From the NCBI GenBank assembly GCA_029948255.1, contig JALIZF010001780.1:310001-374000 (forward strand): a stretch of DNA of 64,000 nt, given 5' to 3'. Below are positions 46,301-61,300 of the stretch, piece after piece. Every line of letters begins with the position of its first letter. The stretch's first letter is position 1. This DNA comes from Telmatactis stephensoni (lineage: Eukaryota > Cnidaria > Anthozoa > Actiniaria > Isophelliidae). The position numbers and the translations under genes were made by a program. The notes under the pieces were generated by a model, which saw nothing but the letters and a program-made list of their open reading frames with translations, was not told where the DNA came from and did no database searches.

Positions 46301-49300
46301 CGAGCCAAGGAATCAAACCTGGACCACAGCGGTGAAAGGCGAGCGGTGAACCGCTATGCCACCCTTGCTACCCTACAGAATCGTTGATGAATAACATTGG
46401 TTATATTGCTTATTGAGTTGAACGTTCTTTCCGTACGCAAATCATGACCTTAAGTAGCATTGCTGTGACCATTTCTGTTCAAACGACCTACCTTAACAAT
46501 AGGTGGACCACCATCCACTGCTGTACCTTTCAATAATTCATAGTCACGTGATTTCTTGATTCTTGTCCATCCAGGAAGCGTATCATCCTCCCAGGCCAGT
46601 AACCGTTCAATGTCATCACCGCTGACTGCGTCGTATGGTGACTGCAGTAGATCGAGACCGCTGAACCGTCGACTGGCTAACGCGTCAATGTTGATTTGAT
46701 CCATTGAATCGACTCTTTCGCTGAAACTTGATTCTTGAAAATAAGCAGAGGGCGTGAGCTTACATGATCCTTCGTACTTTTTAGATCTGGATATACAACG
46801 GAGCTTTGGTGGGATGCATTTTGGCAAAGGTGAAGATTTGACCTGTATTGCCCTTAGAAACGAGCCAATCACCAAGCGCGAGAGAAGATAAACGAATTCG
46901 TGTTAGAGAAAGGAAAACCGTCTTGGACAGAAAAACTCGACTTCAGACGAAAAACTCGTCTGATATGTATCCGTCTAGTCTATTTCCTTCTCCAATCATG
47001 CAGACGTACCAATCATTAGAAATGTTTATATTTGACTACGAGTACAAGCACGAGTTTTGTGCGCGCGTTTCCTCGTTGTCGTAGTTGTGCTGGCGCAAAA
47101 TCAAACTTAAGGCGTTCAAAACTAAATTCTCTACTTGCACATAACCATAATGCCTTCTGTTAATGGGGGTAGTTATTGTAATTCAAATTTGTTTGATTTA
47201 AATTACAATTTGATTAATTTGAATTACAATACCTACCCCCCAAAACAGAGAGCATTATGGCTATTGTGGAAGTAGAGAATTGGCTTTTTCCATTTTATGT
47301 ATTTTACTTCAAAAAACTTAGTTTCTTTCTTTCTTTCTTTCTTTCTTTTCTTTTTCTTTTTCTTTTTTCATTTTTCATTTGGCGAATTAATTAAATTAAA
47401 AGTCTGATGGTCAATGATCTGTTTATCCAATGGCAGTACGATTTATATAAAAAACGTTTGCTTGGTAGAAATTTTCTAAAGTGGAAAAAGCCAATTTAGT
47501 TTAGAACGCCTTACTTTAGATTAAAAACAACACTAAATTTCACCACGATTTTTTCCCATATTTTATCCGCCAAAACGTAACATCTGAAATAGAAAAATAC
47601 TCGCTTGCCAAAATTCGTCATCTTGGGAGACATGGTAACCACTGTAAAAGGTGAATTGACTCAGTTAAATATTCTGATGTGATCATGGCCAATATAATAT
47701 TGAAAACTAGTATATAACACAAGAAACTATCGTACCAGTACATACCCATAGCAATCTGGACCGCTGGATCTGTAGGGTGTAGATGTTCGCATGATGCTTG
47801 AGCAGCGTATGGTGCTGGGTCATAAAAACCATTCATCATCAAGAAAAGGTTACCTGGTGCATCATGGGAAACGTCAGACGTGCAAGGTACAAAGGAATCT
47901 AAAGATATAACCGTTTAAAGTTAGGGTTGTAGTTAGAGGTTATAGTCTAATCACTCTAATCACTTTAAAACTCATTGGACATAGATGCCTAGACCGAAAT
48001 GAACAAGCATCGGGAAGTCCAGTGATTTGATAATTTTAAAGAAGAGCGTGAACGTTTCGACATATTTTGGTATTCCTACTTGGCGTGATTCATAAGATAC
48101 ATGAACATCCAATTATTAGTACGGTACCAATGAATCATTTCGGTTACATTCGATGGTAAATCATTTACACAAACCACATATATAGCTATTTCAAAAAACG
48201 TTGACGGGGCAAACGGCGAACGGTGAATGGCGATCGGTGATTGCACGACTGAAAGGAACTGTGGTCACACTATTCTACAGTTATCCGGCGCGGAGATATG
48301 AATCGCCTATCGACCACTTTGTCCAATAAGGTCTTTACTGCATGGTACTGGCATTGCTTGGGTATTTAATGAATGAAAATTAAACAATTCGTGTTACCCC
48401 AAATTTCCTTTCGGTCGTGCGATCACCAATAGCCGATTGCCATTCGCTCCGTCAGCCAGTTTTGAAATAGCTATTAATATAGATCGTTAGTCCTAATATA
48501 GCAACAATGCAAACAATATAGCAACGTGCAAACACAGACACAGTTAATTATGCACTACTTATTAGTAGTGTTTGTCTTTTCACTAGTGACATAAGCATAA
48601 GCACAAGCAACACACACTGACAGACTCAGTAATGTACTGCTCATTAGCAGTGCTTGTCTTTTCACTAGTGACATAAGCATATGTACAAGCAACACACGCA
48701 GACTCATTAGCAGCGTTTATTTTACATCTTTGTGATAAGTCTGATATTGAGCCTGCGTAAGCTGCTTACGCTGTTTATGTTGTTGTTGTAGGGGGCTTCA
48801 TGGTCGATTGGACAGAGTCGACCAGTTTCGTTATCCGGTGGTCCCGAGTTTGATTCCCACTCTGGCTACTAGCTGAGGCTGAATTTAGTCCAACCAGGGT
48901 TGTGTAGAGCCTGGTTTGCCTCCTGCTAGGTTGGTTCTTAATCCATTTATGTTAATGTTTATTCAATCATTAAGTTATATATTTCACGATGGTCCCATGT
49001 AAGAATAGCTTCGTCACCAGCTTAAAACAAATAGTGTCGTGACCGTGCCAAGCAGTGATCGGTTGATCCATATTCACAGTCAGATAAAGACTGCTCTAAG
49101 CACGCAGAAAAGAAACCTAAAGTCTCATGACATGTATTCGAACGCAACTATTGGTCATTGAGTGCTTAAATGATCAGCAGGTTGTTTACACTGAACACTA
49201 AAGAAAACTCACATAGAACTCACCTTCATGACTATGTTCGTGATCGTGTTCTTCATGCGTGTGGTCACGTTTTTCGTGTTCGTGTGCGTGATCGCGTTCA

Positions 49301-52300
49301 TCGAGTTCGTCGTTTTCGGGTTCAACGTAGGTATGTTCCTTTACAGTGTGCTCATGATCGTTTTCATCGTGTCCGTGTTTGTCGTGTTCGTGTTCATCGT
49401 GATCGGAATCACGGTACTCGTGTGCGTGATCGCGTACGTAATCACGTTCACTGAGCTCTCCTTCGTTCGTATCGTTTTCATTATCGATGTGTTTCTCAAC
49501 CTGTGTAGTGATGATAGTTGTTACTGTTCGTATTGTTACAGAATGTGTCTTTTGTTCCGTATCCTCTTCGATGACATCGTCTTCAAGCTTTGCTAACGGC
49601 GCTCCTCCGTCCTGAACTTCAATCAACGGTTTTTCATCCTTGTCCAGTCCGTCAGTTAAAGAGCCTGTTGGGGAATCTCCCCACATTTCTGAAAAACAGG
49701 AGAAAAAGACTATTAATAATGAAAAGCAATGAATTTCGTAATGGGTTCTCTTGGAGTTGAGATTTGACGTGAAAAAATAATGTTCTTTCCCTTGTTTTTA
49801 ATACAGTATTTTAGTGTAAAATTATTAATTTAATCATAATAAGTAATGCCTTTTGCCCTTATAAAAACTAAATACTAACTTTAATAAAATATGGCAGCAA
49901 AACAAAATAATATAATCAAAGTTTGTCATCACAATTTCTTTCCACTCGTCGTTCTTTCATTCACTCTTTCTTTCCTATCTTCCTTTCTTTCTCTCTTTCT
50001 TTCCTATCCTTCTTTCTTTCTTTCTCTCTTTCTGTCCTATCCTTCTTCCTTTCTCTCTTTCTTTCTCTCTTTCTTTCCTATCCTTCTTTCTTTCTTCTTT
50101 CATTCTTCCTTTCTTTTTTCGTTCTTCCTTTTATGTTTATCGTTCTTTTTGCCTTCATTCAATGTTTTTCTTTCTTTCCTTCTTTCAGTCTTTTTTTTAT
50201 GCACTGTGATTCTATTTTAGCAAGACAAGTTACAATTTAAAGGACAATTTAGTTCTAGAGAAATGAAATATAGTAACTTGTGTAGGATTGAATTTAGTTC
50301 TAGTAAATGAAATCAGACTATCATTTGATTTAAAAGGTATTGAATTATTCACTCGAATTTTTTCAATTGTATATTTTAATCTTTCTTTAGCATAGTATAC
50401 GCTAAGTAACGGTTACTCTGGTTACTAAAAACGTGAAATAATAGATGAAAGCGAGATTATGCGTATTTTCAACACACATTCGTCACCATTCGTCGTTAAT
50501 TTAGCCAAAAAAGTACCCATGTCGGCCTCTGTTATGTCGCGAATATAAAATATGCAAATTTCACGAAATTATGCCTTATGTGTTGTGAATACGCTCTCGT
50601 TCAAAGATAAAAAGTACTTGAATATCAAAATTGAGGGAATTTTTTCAAATAATATTCTTACATTTCTGATTTTCTTGATGTAATTATAATAATTTGTTAT
50701 TTTTCTTTCGTTTATTTTGGTAATGAGTTGAAACTAAAGTCTGTACCAACAAGGAGAAATGAGAAAATGAGTATTTGATTTGGCGACCAACGATGTCAGA
50801 GCGTGTGTTACCGAAACAGAAAATCAATTAAGCAATCTGTTTGATTGTCTCTGGAACCTTCGCCAATCGAACAGAAAGTCTGTCACAATTTTAAATCAAC
50901 ACGGGGAATTCTGCCACAATTCTTACGAGACAAATGAATTGAAAAATAAAACAAACTTTTCACGTTACCATCGTGAATTCTTCTTGGTAGGTAGAAATAC
51001 TCTGGCGGTTCGGCTTCAAGAGTGACTTTCTTCTTCTTCCTCATTTTTATTCGGACGTTATCGTTCTGTTTCCTCGCTTCGAGTTCTAGTTTGTTTTTGA
51101 CTTCCATAAGCCTCTTCAAGTTCGCATCATTTTGTTTCAAAGGCAATACTTCACCATTGTTCGCATGTTCGGCTTTGTTTACATCGTAGTTTGAACGCGG
51201 CGCTTTCGCAGGTGTACTGGTATCGAGAGCAGGCAGAAAGTTCTCATCTTCCGTCACTTTTACGTCATCATTTTGTTGTTCGTTGTCGATTGTAACCTCG
51301 CTGATATCATGCAGGTTGTCCATCAAGATTTCTGACCCAGCAATTTCTTTTTCCTCATCAGATTCCTCTAAAACTCCATTTTCGCTCAGGGGTTGTTTCT
51401 CTTCAGCGCCAGCGTCCACTGTTATTGTCACGACTCCGTTCTCAGTCATTTTCTCTGTAGAACAAAACAAACAGTATAAGTTCCAATTTTTATAATGAAA
51501 TGAAAATATTTCAACAATCAAATGACTTGGCAGGAAAGATGACCCTTGTTTTGCATTTCAGTAACTCTTCGCCGGCATTTGCAACGTGTAAAGACGCTAA
51601 ACTATCAACTAGAACGTGGCAAATCCTTTGTAAAATTAAAAAAAGCTGTGCAAAACAACAGACTCCCTGCCGATACAAAGATTAGTCGGCAATTCACAAG
51701 ACCGTCTTTGAAAAGAAAACAATTAACGAAACTTCACAAACACAAGATTTTCACTGTGTTAGTTTTTCAACCAAATCCAACCACAGCTTTAAATGTTCGG
51801 GGAGGAGCGAGGAATGTGAAAAAGGACGAGTGCTATACAATGTTACGGATTCGGCAGTAGAACAAATGAGAAATTCATGGTTTTAATGCTATTCTTTGTA
51901 GGTCTCATATGGGTGTTACATAAAGCCACTATATCCGTGCCGTTTCTACAGTCATTTACTCTATAGACTATCCTTGCATTTTTAATACATCTGAAACAAC
52001 GATTCATCAAATCATACTTCCACTAGAACAATAGCGAACAGAAAGCCAATCAGTCCATAGCAAGATTTCCCAAAGAAATAATTCATGTCCGACAAACAAG
52101 ACTTTTTAGTTGTTATTTACAGACAGGTTTTAAACTTTTAACAAGTTTCATTTTGAAAGGAAATTAGAGTATCTACCTACAGTGAAATTCTACGTAATAA
52201 TTATAATAACTTTATAAAGCATTGTGGCTCATTTTGCCAATAAGAAATAAGAAATAAGAAACGAGAAAAATAGTCGGTCAGCCAATAAGACCAGGGAAAC

Positions 52301-55300
52301 CACTCGAGTGTCACTGAGCTTTCTCGTTTGGCGCCGTTTGGCATAATGGCAGAACAAGAACAAGTTAATTCTCAATCTTCAAAGCTTAATTCGTAAAGAA
52401 ACTCGAAGAAGAATCAGTCCCAAAAAATACCAAAAACCAAACATCCTGGAGAATTAGAAAAGTTTAAAGACTGGTGCTCTAAAAGAAAAATTGACTGAAA
52501 AAAGTTGTCTTGAAACTATAGATCCAACTGAGTTAAACGACATTCTTCGTCGTTTTTACGCTGAGGTCAAGTCTGTACAGAAGAAAGATATTTCACCTAG
52601 TACTTTAACTGGTATAAGAGCTGCTATTGATACGCAGGACCGTTACAAGTCAACCAATTTCAAGACTCATAAACATTCTCAAAGATCGTGAATTTTTGCC
52701 AGCAAACAAGATGTTTGAAATTGTTTGTAAAATGTATTATAAACGAGGAAATCCCAAGCTAAAGCATAAAACTCCTATTGAAGCTGGAGATATGGTAAAT
52801 GATTTTTACGCCTTAATTTGCATATAATTTTAGCTTTTCACATTAGTGTAGTCATATTTGGAAAAACCGAAACGTTTTTAGTTGAAGAGTTCTTGTAAAC
52901 AAAGACTGAGAGAAAATAAACGCCAGCGTTTCATGCCGTCTTTTAAAAGAAAAAAATATTGTCTTTTCCTTTTGTAAATTGCCTCATAAAGTTATTATGC
53001 TCGGGCTAAAATGAGCCTGAGCCTGAGCCAAAAACATATTTGCACCCGCGAACATCAACTCTATTGTTATATTATATTTTATAATCAAACTTTTCCTGTT
53101 TATTTTCAAAACACATGCTTTTCTAAAACATACTGTTCTGATTTCTGATAAACTTGTTGGCCTGTCTGACATGGCAACTAACTAATGGGGACCATAAATA
53201 CCCGTTAAAACTAGCCATTTCTAATAGAAAGTGAAGTGCTGCGAGTATGCAAGGTATACAACAACAATTGTGAGTGGGCAAAAAAAAAGGCAAAGGCTAA
53301 TGTTTTACTTCGAAATCGCGGGGAGTGGTTACCCAGTCTCCCGAGCCAGAGGCTCGTGTATCAAGCGTTCGAAGGTGCTCCCTATACCCCCTCTCTCCAT
53401 CAGTGCTCCGTTTTAAGGGTATTTAAAGCTAATTAAAGCTACACGGAAAGGAAAGAAGTCGAAACAAGGATGTGAAGTCACTGGGGATCGAACTCGGGAC
53501 CTCTCGCACCGAAGGCCGCGCACTAACCAACTGTACATTTAACCCGTGAAACACTAAGTGAACGTACAAGTTGTGGTTATACTATAAGAACGTTGGTAAG
53601 TGAATTGTAGTGGATTTCTTTTGTATCTTTGACTGGTAAATAATTAGCGATATTGTTAATGCAAATTTTGCTTATTGTTCTTTTAATTTTAATCAGTCTT
53701 TGAATCAGTTTTGAGAGAATTATCAAGCTGCGTGATCGTGTTAGATAGGTAAGCTGAAACTTAAGCTTTTGTGCTATTATGTCGAATTCAACCCTCATTC
53801 GTCAGTGCAAATATTCATAAAGGTCACAGGCTGTTTCTTTAGCAGTGACGTTTTACAGGCAGCAACAAAAGTGCGGACAAACTCATAAAAGATCATTGTC
53901 TTTCTCTAAAACCATCACTAAACTGCCTGTAAAAAGTCACTAGCCTGTGACCTTTACGAATATTTGCACAAGTGACGAATGAGGCGGGTTGAATTCGACA
54001 TGATATCGAACATGATAGCACATAAACTTAAGTTTCAACTTGAGTTTAATATGAAAACAAAAAATAATTTCAGATCCACGCAGTGCCGGGTTCTTCTTGT
54101 CCTGGCACTCTCACTACCTCTACATTAAATACTATACATAAAACGCTCAATCACATGTTGATTTTTGCCGGATGGATTCAGGAGAACCTGGGTAATAAAA
54201 AAACCCTTATTGCATGGAAGAGGACAACACATCAAACAAACGCAGTTTACCTATGATCCGTCACCAGAGCTGGGACTCGAACCGAAACAACTCGGTCAAT
54301 GGACAGTTCTCTAAACGCTCGGCCAACCATGCCAGCCATAGTTTCGAAATTGACTTTTCACATTTGAGAGGATTTCACGTGTTTTGAAAAACGGCTCTTT
54401 TATTTTTGTTCTATTGAAGTTGAATGCGGCGAAACCCGAAGAATTTACTTAACAATCCAAAAACTAGTAACTAATGCCATTACTAAATATTTGTGTGACA
54501 ATCGTGGGATTTACCTGGTGGCGCTGGTCGCCCATAGATCTCTACACGAAGACATGGCCACTGGAACCAAGCTGTCGGCCAAAACCTCACATATCGTGCC
54601 TTAATGTTTGGTTCCAGGGTTCGTTTGACTACAGTACTGTGATCTGAGTTGCCTTCCAAAACCTAAAAAAAAATCTGGAGTTCACTTTCTCGGAAGTCGT
54701 TTACACACTAACGACGTCATAAACAGGTCAATCAGCTGCAAAAAAAAACACTTCACCTTTTGATAATTCTCTTGATAAAAATCCCAATCCATACCATTTT
54801 TAGAATACTGGATTTTATAATTCTTCACGTAGTCATGGTTACCAATCGGATTACCCTGTGTTGCAACCGCTGACACGTAATGCACAGTATCAAGGTCTAC
54901 TTCTAGGAAGGAATCCGCTGGACTGCCGGCGCACCAGGACTTGCTTCCCTTGAGGCGCGCAAAGAATGCCGGGCCATCATCAGTTGATGAAGAGGCTGTA
55001 ATACGAGATGCTGGTATAAAACAGTTTTCGATTCCTAGGGGGCCATCTAGTAAATACAATAGGTAAAATTAGTTGTACTCCTGCCAATAACATCGAGAGG
55101 GGATTAAAGAAAAAAATCTGCCAGTTGGTAAACAAATTAAGCACGTTCTTTCTTCAATGTTCGGCAAGAGAAAATAATTTCCATCGAAAGTATAACTTCC
55201 GTTACCCGTTCAGAATCTTGGTAACGCTTGTTTCGCCCGCTGCATGGTGATTTCGCTTAATTGTTGTTTAATTATTTTTCTTAGGGCCTGTTTACATGGA

Positions 55301-58300
55301 GATAGGCTCACCCTCCTAGGAGGGTCACCCTGCTCTATTGTTTTTCGTGATTGTGTTTACATGTCAGGTAGGGTCACCCTAGGGGTAGGGTTACCCTATC
55401 GACTAGGTAGGGTGGGCCAGCTTTTTGTTTACTTAAGCCATGTAAACGCTCAAGGTAGGGTGACCCTAGGGGAAGGGCTATCTCGAATTACATCAATTGA
55501 AGGCCTTGATGATGTCTTTGAGCTATTAGCATCGATAATAATAGGCCACAGCACTGAAAAACCGCAGCCAAGGATGCTAACGAGAGGAAAACTGGATGTA
55601 GCTCGAAAAGAGAACGCTTTCCCGCCATTTTGTTGTTTACAAAGCTTAGCGACCGAGCCATGACGCTAGCCCTACCCCCGGGGTGATCCTTGCTTGTCGA
55701 GTTTGCATGTAAAGGAGGGCTATGTTTTGACCCTTCCAGTAGGGTGACCCTCCTAAGAGGGTGACCCTATCTCCATGTAAACAGGCCCTAAGTACGTTTC
55801 TCTGCATCCCTCCATGCAAGCTGAATAATAATAATAATTCTTTAATCCTTTAAATACCAGAAAGATACATATAGGATTACAACAAATAGACATGAACGAT
55901 ATAATGATATCAAAGTTACAATAATGTCTAGAACATGAATATGTAAAATCACCAAATAATCATTTCAGATTTGAATTATTCAGAATCATTGAGAAGATTG
56001 AATAAAGTTAATATATCACTAAAATATTTTGAACATAATTTAACAATAGGCTCATCCTTCATTGACATGATGTAATTAAATATATCTAAATTCGTAAAAT
56101 TATTAAAGGCTTGATTAATAAACATCAAATGGTCCAAAAAGGAATTTCTCAAATTTTGGAATTTTTCGTTTTTGCAAGCCATCACAAAGTGGAATTTATC
56201 ACTTATCCGAATATGTTCAGTTGTGTGCAGTTCTTTTTGAACTTGCAAAGGTGTTCCCCCTTTAAGTTTGACCATAAGCACACTGTTGGTATCTTGTCAA
56301 TCAAAGAGCAACGTACTATTCATAACAGCAAGTGATAACATGACGAGTATGCGCGAACCGCTGGACGGAAGTGGCCTCAATTACGGTTTTAACCTGGCTT
56401 AGGGCTACCTCTCTCATAAAGAGAGTCGTATATAGTCTCCCCAAAGTTTTCCGGAGCATTACAGTCGAGTGCAGAAGTACGAACAGCTAGAAATTATCCT
56501 TTCGAAATTATCAATTTGTCCAAGACAATAGAAGTTGGAGACATGCGCAGATGTTATCACTTGCTGCTACTATTCATTACTTTCACACAGTCCACCGAAT
56601 CGAAATATGGCGGCAAATTTGAATAATTATTGTTTTACACTGACTAGCCTCTAATTCATGTGAAAACGCTTTTGTTTCCACAGTGAACACGAAGCTAGTC
56701 AATCCAGAACAATAGTTATTCAAATTTGCCGCCATATTTCGATTCGCTCAATTGCAATTGCAGTGCAATTGCACCTTGGGGGAGGGGGCAGTTAGCACTT
56801 AGATAATGGCTTTTATTCCCAAGAAAACGTTTCAAAATTAACTGCGAGGGGTAATTGCAGACTTCTTTGGTCTTTGTTTTTTGTCAATTTGTAAACGTCT
56901 TAATAATATACATGAAAAATTTACTCGATTCTGATTGGTTGAGAGCAGCGATGTTAATCGTTAACACGGCAGGAAAAAGTAATTGCACTACAGTGCAAAT
57001 TAAAAAATTAATTGCACTGCCGTAAAAACTGATAGTACCAAACAAAAAACAAAGAAATACCCATACGTCAAAAAATATTTTCTGACTCGCTATCGCCAGT
57101 ATTTTTGGCGGGAATTTGTACATTCAAACAGCGCGCGTTGCCAAATGTCTCGCCATTCAAACAAAAGCGATTGTCAGTCAAAGTGAAGTGAAGCTCTGAC
57201 AAATTTAGTGCAGTAAACTGGAGTATCTGTGTTTATTACCTCGATGGATTATAAAGAAAGTTTTTTTTTCACTTTTGGAAGTCTAACGTTGGCAAGTGAA
57301 GGAGCCTAGACTTTATCTTTACTAAGAAAAAAAGCCCAAAACTGCTTTTTGGTACGAAGACAGATTCAGCAGCCATTTGCTAAACTCGTCAGCAAACTTT
57401 CAAGATTTGCAAGATTTGCACAATATAAAATGAACAGACTCAGTTTTTTCTCTTGAAATATCCACGATGGTATTTGAAAACCTGGAAATATATAGTTTTA
57501 TCCTCATTTGGACAGAATAGAAAAGATAGATACAGATTTTGCTACCGTAAAGATTTGACTTCAGAAATCGTACTGACATAGAAGGTTGACTGGCTAGACT
57601 CGTCAAAACTGTAAGTTTTTAAAATTTTAAGCGATTCATTTTAGATTTGATAAACTTTCCTCGGGAAAAAAGAACATTTTTGGCCTTTAGCTATAGAAAA
57701 AAGAAAGTTTAGAGTTTTCTTAAGCTGCAAAACAATAGTTGGTCGAGTGTCTGTTCGCCGACTGACCGAGTGATCAAACTTTTGTTGAGTTGTGACAGAA
57801 ATTTTTCATGTATATTATTAATAAGTAATCATAGCGGAGCTTCGGCCCGCGCGAGCGGAGCACCATACCTAAGAAAAAATGGTAACCCATCCAGTTGATT
57901 TTTCATGGACCGACACAGGAAGCCCAGTGTCCGTACGTACGTACATACGTCCCTGTACATCCCACAGGGGTAACCGCTGGCCAATTTACAGTTTCCTTGC
58001 AGTTTTAACTTGCAAAACTTAAAAATATTACTCTAGAAACCTCGTAAAAATTTAGCGATTTTCATGATCATTAATCTGTGCCAATCTTGACAGGTTAAAG
58101 CGAAAAACAACGTGCATTTGAATTTTTTCGGGCCCGGTGTCATTTCAAAAACTGCTCGAAAGACGAAGGACACAGAGAGCATTTTCAAAGTTGGACGACT
58201 TTTTAGTTGGATTTGTAGCTTCAAAAAACTTCTCATAATGAACGAGTCATCGAGGTCGTGTATTCTTCGTTTCGTGAAGATGCCTTCAGTAAAGCTGCTT

Positions 58301-61300
58301 AAAAATCTAGCCAAAGTTGGCAATCAAGAATATCTGCATTGAGCGTGAAACAAGGATCTAGGACTATGCTTCTAAAGACAGCAATTAGGAAAGCACTTCA
58401 AGGTAAAGACCTTGGCCAGAAAATGATGTCAAAACGTCTCTTGTACCTATATTTGATCTTTTATCTTTTATTTGGGATTGATGTCTTTAAAAAAATAAAC
58501 TTTTATGCACGTTGAACTGTGGCCAAGTTTAAACAAACACTCGATCAAGTACATAACTTAAAATGTACAACGACATTTGTTTTACGGTGAACTTTTTGCA
58601 CTAGTTCTAATAATAATAAAATAAGTAAAAAAATGATTTTGAACTTATTTCAACCCCACTAATGTGTAAATACAGCTCAAGTTTGGGTCTGGAATTTAAT
58701 GAAAAAAATTGACAGGAATAAAAGAAGGAATTTTGCATGCTCTGTCAGTGAACCCTACGAGACCTTAAATGCATGCAGACTGAAAATGCTTAATTCCTTG
58801 TTTTCTTGTAATGTCGAGTGGCTGTTTTTATAGTCACTTAAAACTGTATTATCAGTGTAATCTGGAAGAGACAAGTGGGAGACAAGTATTCACCTAGCTA
58901 GTGTGTCATTCTATTCCACATTAAATAACAAAACAACAACAACAACCACAAAAAAACAAGATATGTCACAAATTTACTATAGTAAAGACAGACACATGAA
59001 GATATGTTGTTCTGTAATATTCAGGATGTTGAAAAGGTTTAATTACTTGTATCAATTTAAAAAAGGGTTTGGAGATTTTGCTTTATATTTCTGAAAATTA
59101 TGAACCACTACAAAGTCAGTTATGAAATCTGACAGTGAATCTGAATATTAAAATTCACTGTAATAAAGGTCACTGAGCTTACAAGCCCACTATACAAACC
59201 AAAACCAAAACTTATTTTAAAAATACTTTTACAATTACCACAGGAAATCCAATTCATTTGAATCAAGAACATAAAAATATTGAAATTGAAATTGGAGCTC
59301 TGCTTTTAGGTAGTAGTTGTTTTGAGTTGTTTTACAATTTCATCTAAAGTCATAATTAGTGGAACCTGGAAGAGAGAATTCTTGTTTTGTGTAAAGACAA
59401 CTATCTATCTGTGTCATTCTATTCTACATAGTACAAAAACCAGATGCCACAATACTGTCAAGACAGAAAAATCTAAATATAATGTTCTGCAATGTTAAAT
59501 TGTTTAATTGAAGGATGTTGAAATCAGGTTGAACAGTATTTATGTGAATGAAATCAGTTTGAGGGATTTTTGCATTCTATTTCTGAGAATTATGAACCAC
59601 TACTTCAAAGTCAATTATAAAATCTGACTGAATCTGAATAAGCATCACTATGGTGACTGAGGCTGAAAGCCTTATAATTTTCAGGAGACTGAAGGGCAAG
59701 AAATAAAGCTTGACCTATAATCTTTATTTCGACTTTTACAACAAAATGCAATCTTTGTTTGCCTATTACCACAGGAAGCCCAATTCATTTAAATCAAAAA
59801 CATCAAAAAATAAAACAAAGTATTTGAAATTATTTTTATATTTAAATGGGAGCTCCGCTATTAGGTAGTACCTAATTTTTATATTACGATTTCTCGTTCA
59901 ATTTGAATTAATTTACACTCGTGTGTTTTTCAAAGATCTCAAATTGCAATTTTGATAATCTTTGAAAAACACACTCGTGCAAATTAATTCCAAATTGAAC
60001 TCGAAACCGTATGATTACCTATACTTTATATAAGATTTATGAGCAGCTTCGCCATCGACGCTATTTTGCTCGTTTTGCATTTCAAAAACAAAAAGGCATT
60101 GTATTGTGAAAGTGGTAAATGGGGTATGGTTTACATCCAAAAGAGTCAAACAATTTTGCATCTAATTTACTTTTCAGTTTTTTTGGGGATTGGTATGCAG
60201 GTATTCTTTCTGGGAGGGGGGAGGGGGCTCCCATATCTATTTCAATTGGTTTGGCATGATCGCTGAGAATATGCATTTTCACCCCTAAAAGGTACCAAAA
60301 TTGTTACGGCCCAAGCTATTTTTACCTTTGTGGCACCAATAAAGCATACACAATATCAATCGTAAAAGTATCGTCTGATTTATTTCAAAGGTACCAAAGC
60401 CAGTACCAAGTACCGCGATCATCCCGCCTAAAATACGTGGGAGCCACCCCAGGGGGATTCTTACCCTCTTGGCTCTTGCTGTCATCAATTAGCTGTGGTA
60501 AAATAAAGAATAATGAATCAATGGAGAAATAGACTTTACACGTACTTCAATGCAAACATAAACTCGCTATTTTTCATCACTTCAAGAGTTATCAAACATT
60601 CTTCAAATATTCTTCAAACGTCAAGAGTTATTAAACATTTTAATGCATATATATTTTTTATGTTTTCTGAAAGAAAGGAAAGGTAAAGGATGTGTAAATG
60701 AATGAACGAACGAATGAAGAAAATTAAGAACGATCGAATGAATGATCAATCGAATGAACAAACGAATGAATAAATGAATGAATGAAATAAAGGATCAATA
60801 AAATAATGGGTGGAAAAAGAATGAATATAATTTATAAACGTGAAATTCAATTTGATAATAGATCATCATGTTTATCATCTAAATCCTGCGCCATTGAAAG
60901 TTCACATCACAGGTCACAGACAATCAAGATAATTCTGATATGAATCAATTTAGTCAGCATAAACCCACTCGCAAAATCAAAGCCTCGTCTGAGTCGTTTG
61001 ATTGTGGTGGTTTGCGTGACGAAAAAAATCGTGACTTACAACTACTAAAAGAGACACAACCTATCTAGTGGGTCTATATAACAAACATGAGATATCGATT
61101 AGCTTTAAAAACGCTTTCTCTATTTCCTTATCTGAAGCGTACATGCGACATAGGCAAACCATGTTACGTTGTTATGTTAGAAAACACGGTCAAATTGATG
61201 TAGCAAACAGCAGACATGCGTCCAAAACCACGTTAAATTAGTTCATTGTAAGCTTAGTCTATATATATATATAGAGCTTAATTTATTTTCCTGACCTTTT

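Larger units (their letters stand above)
43337..46733 (-). other. START-domain exons of gene B
   Basis: Exons of 242, 37, 103, 132 and 184 nt with intron phases 0, 1, 2, 2, as in gene A. The final exon ends with a lysine-rich tail (KKYSSKSK), like gene A's KKYYKKQQK. Confidence 0.8.

Noticed and set aside
49170..49596. Plus-strand frames opposite the His-rich exon
   Set aside because: Shadows of the gene B exon, caused by its repetitive codons.
49891..50240. Two hydrophobic ~105-aa frames that look like membrane proteins
   Set aside because: Composition artefact of a CTTT/CCTT pyrimidine tract.
55244..55663. 139-aa plus-strand frame
   Set aside because: It crosses the border of a MITE and is built from its internal repeats.
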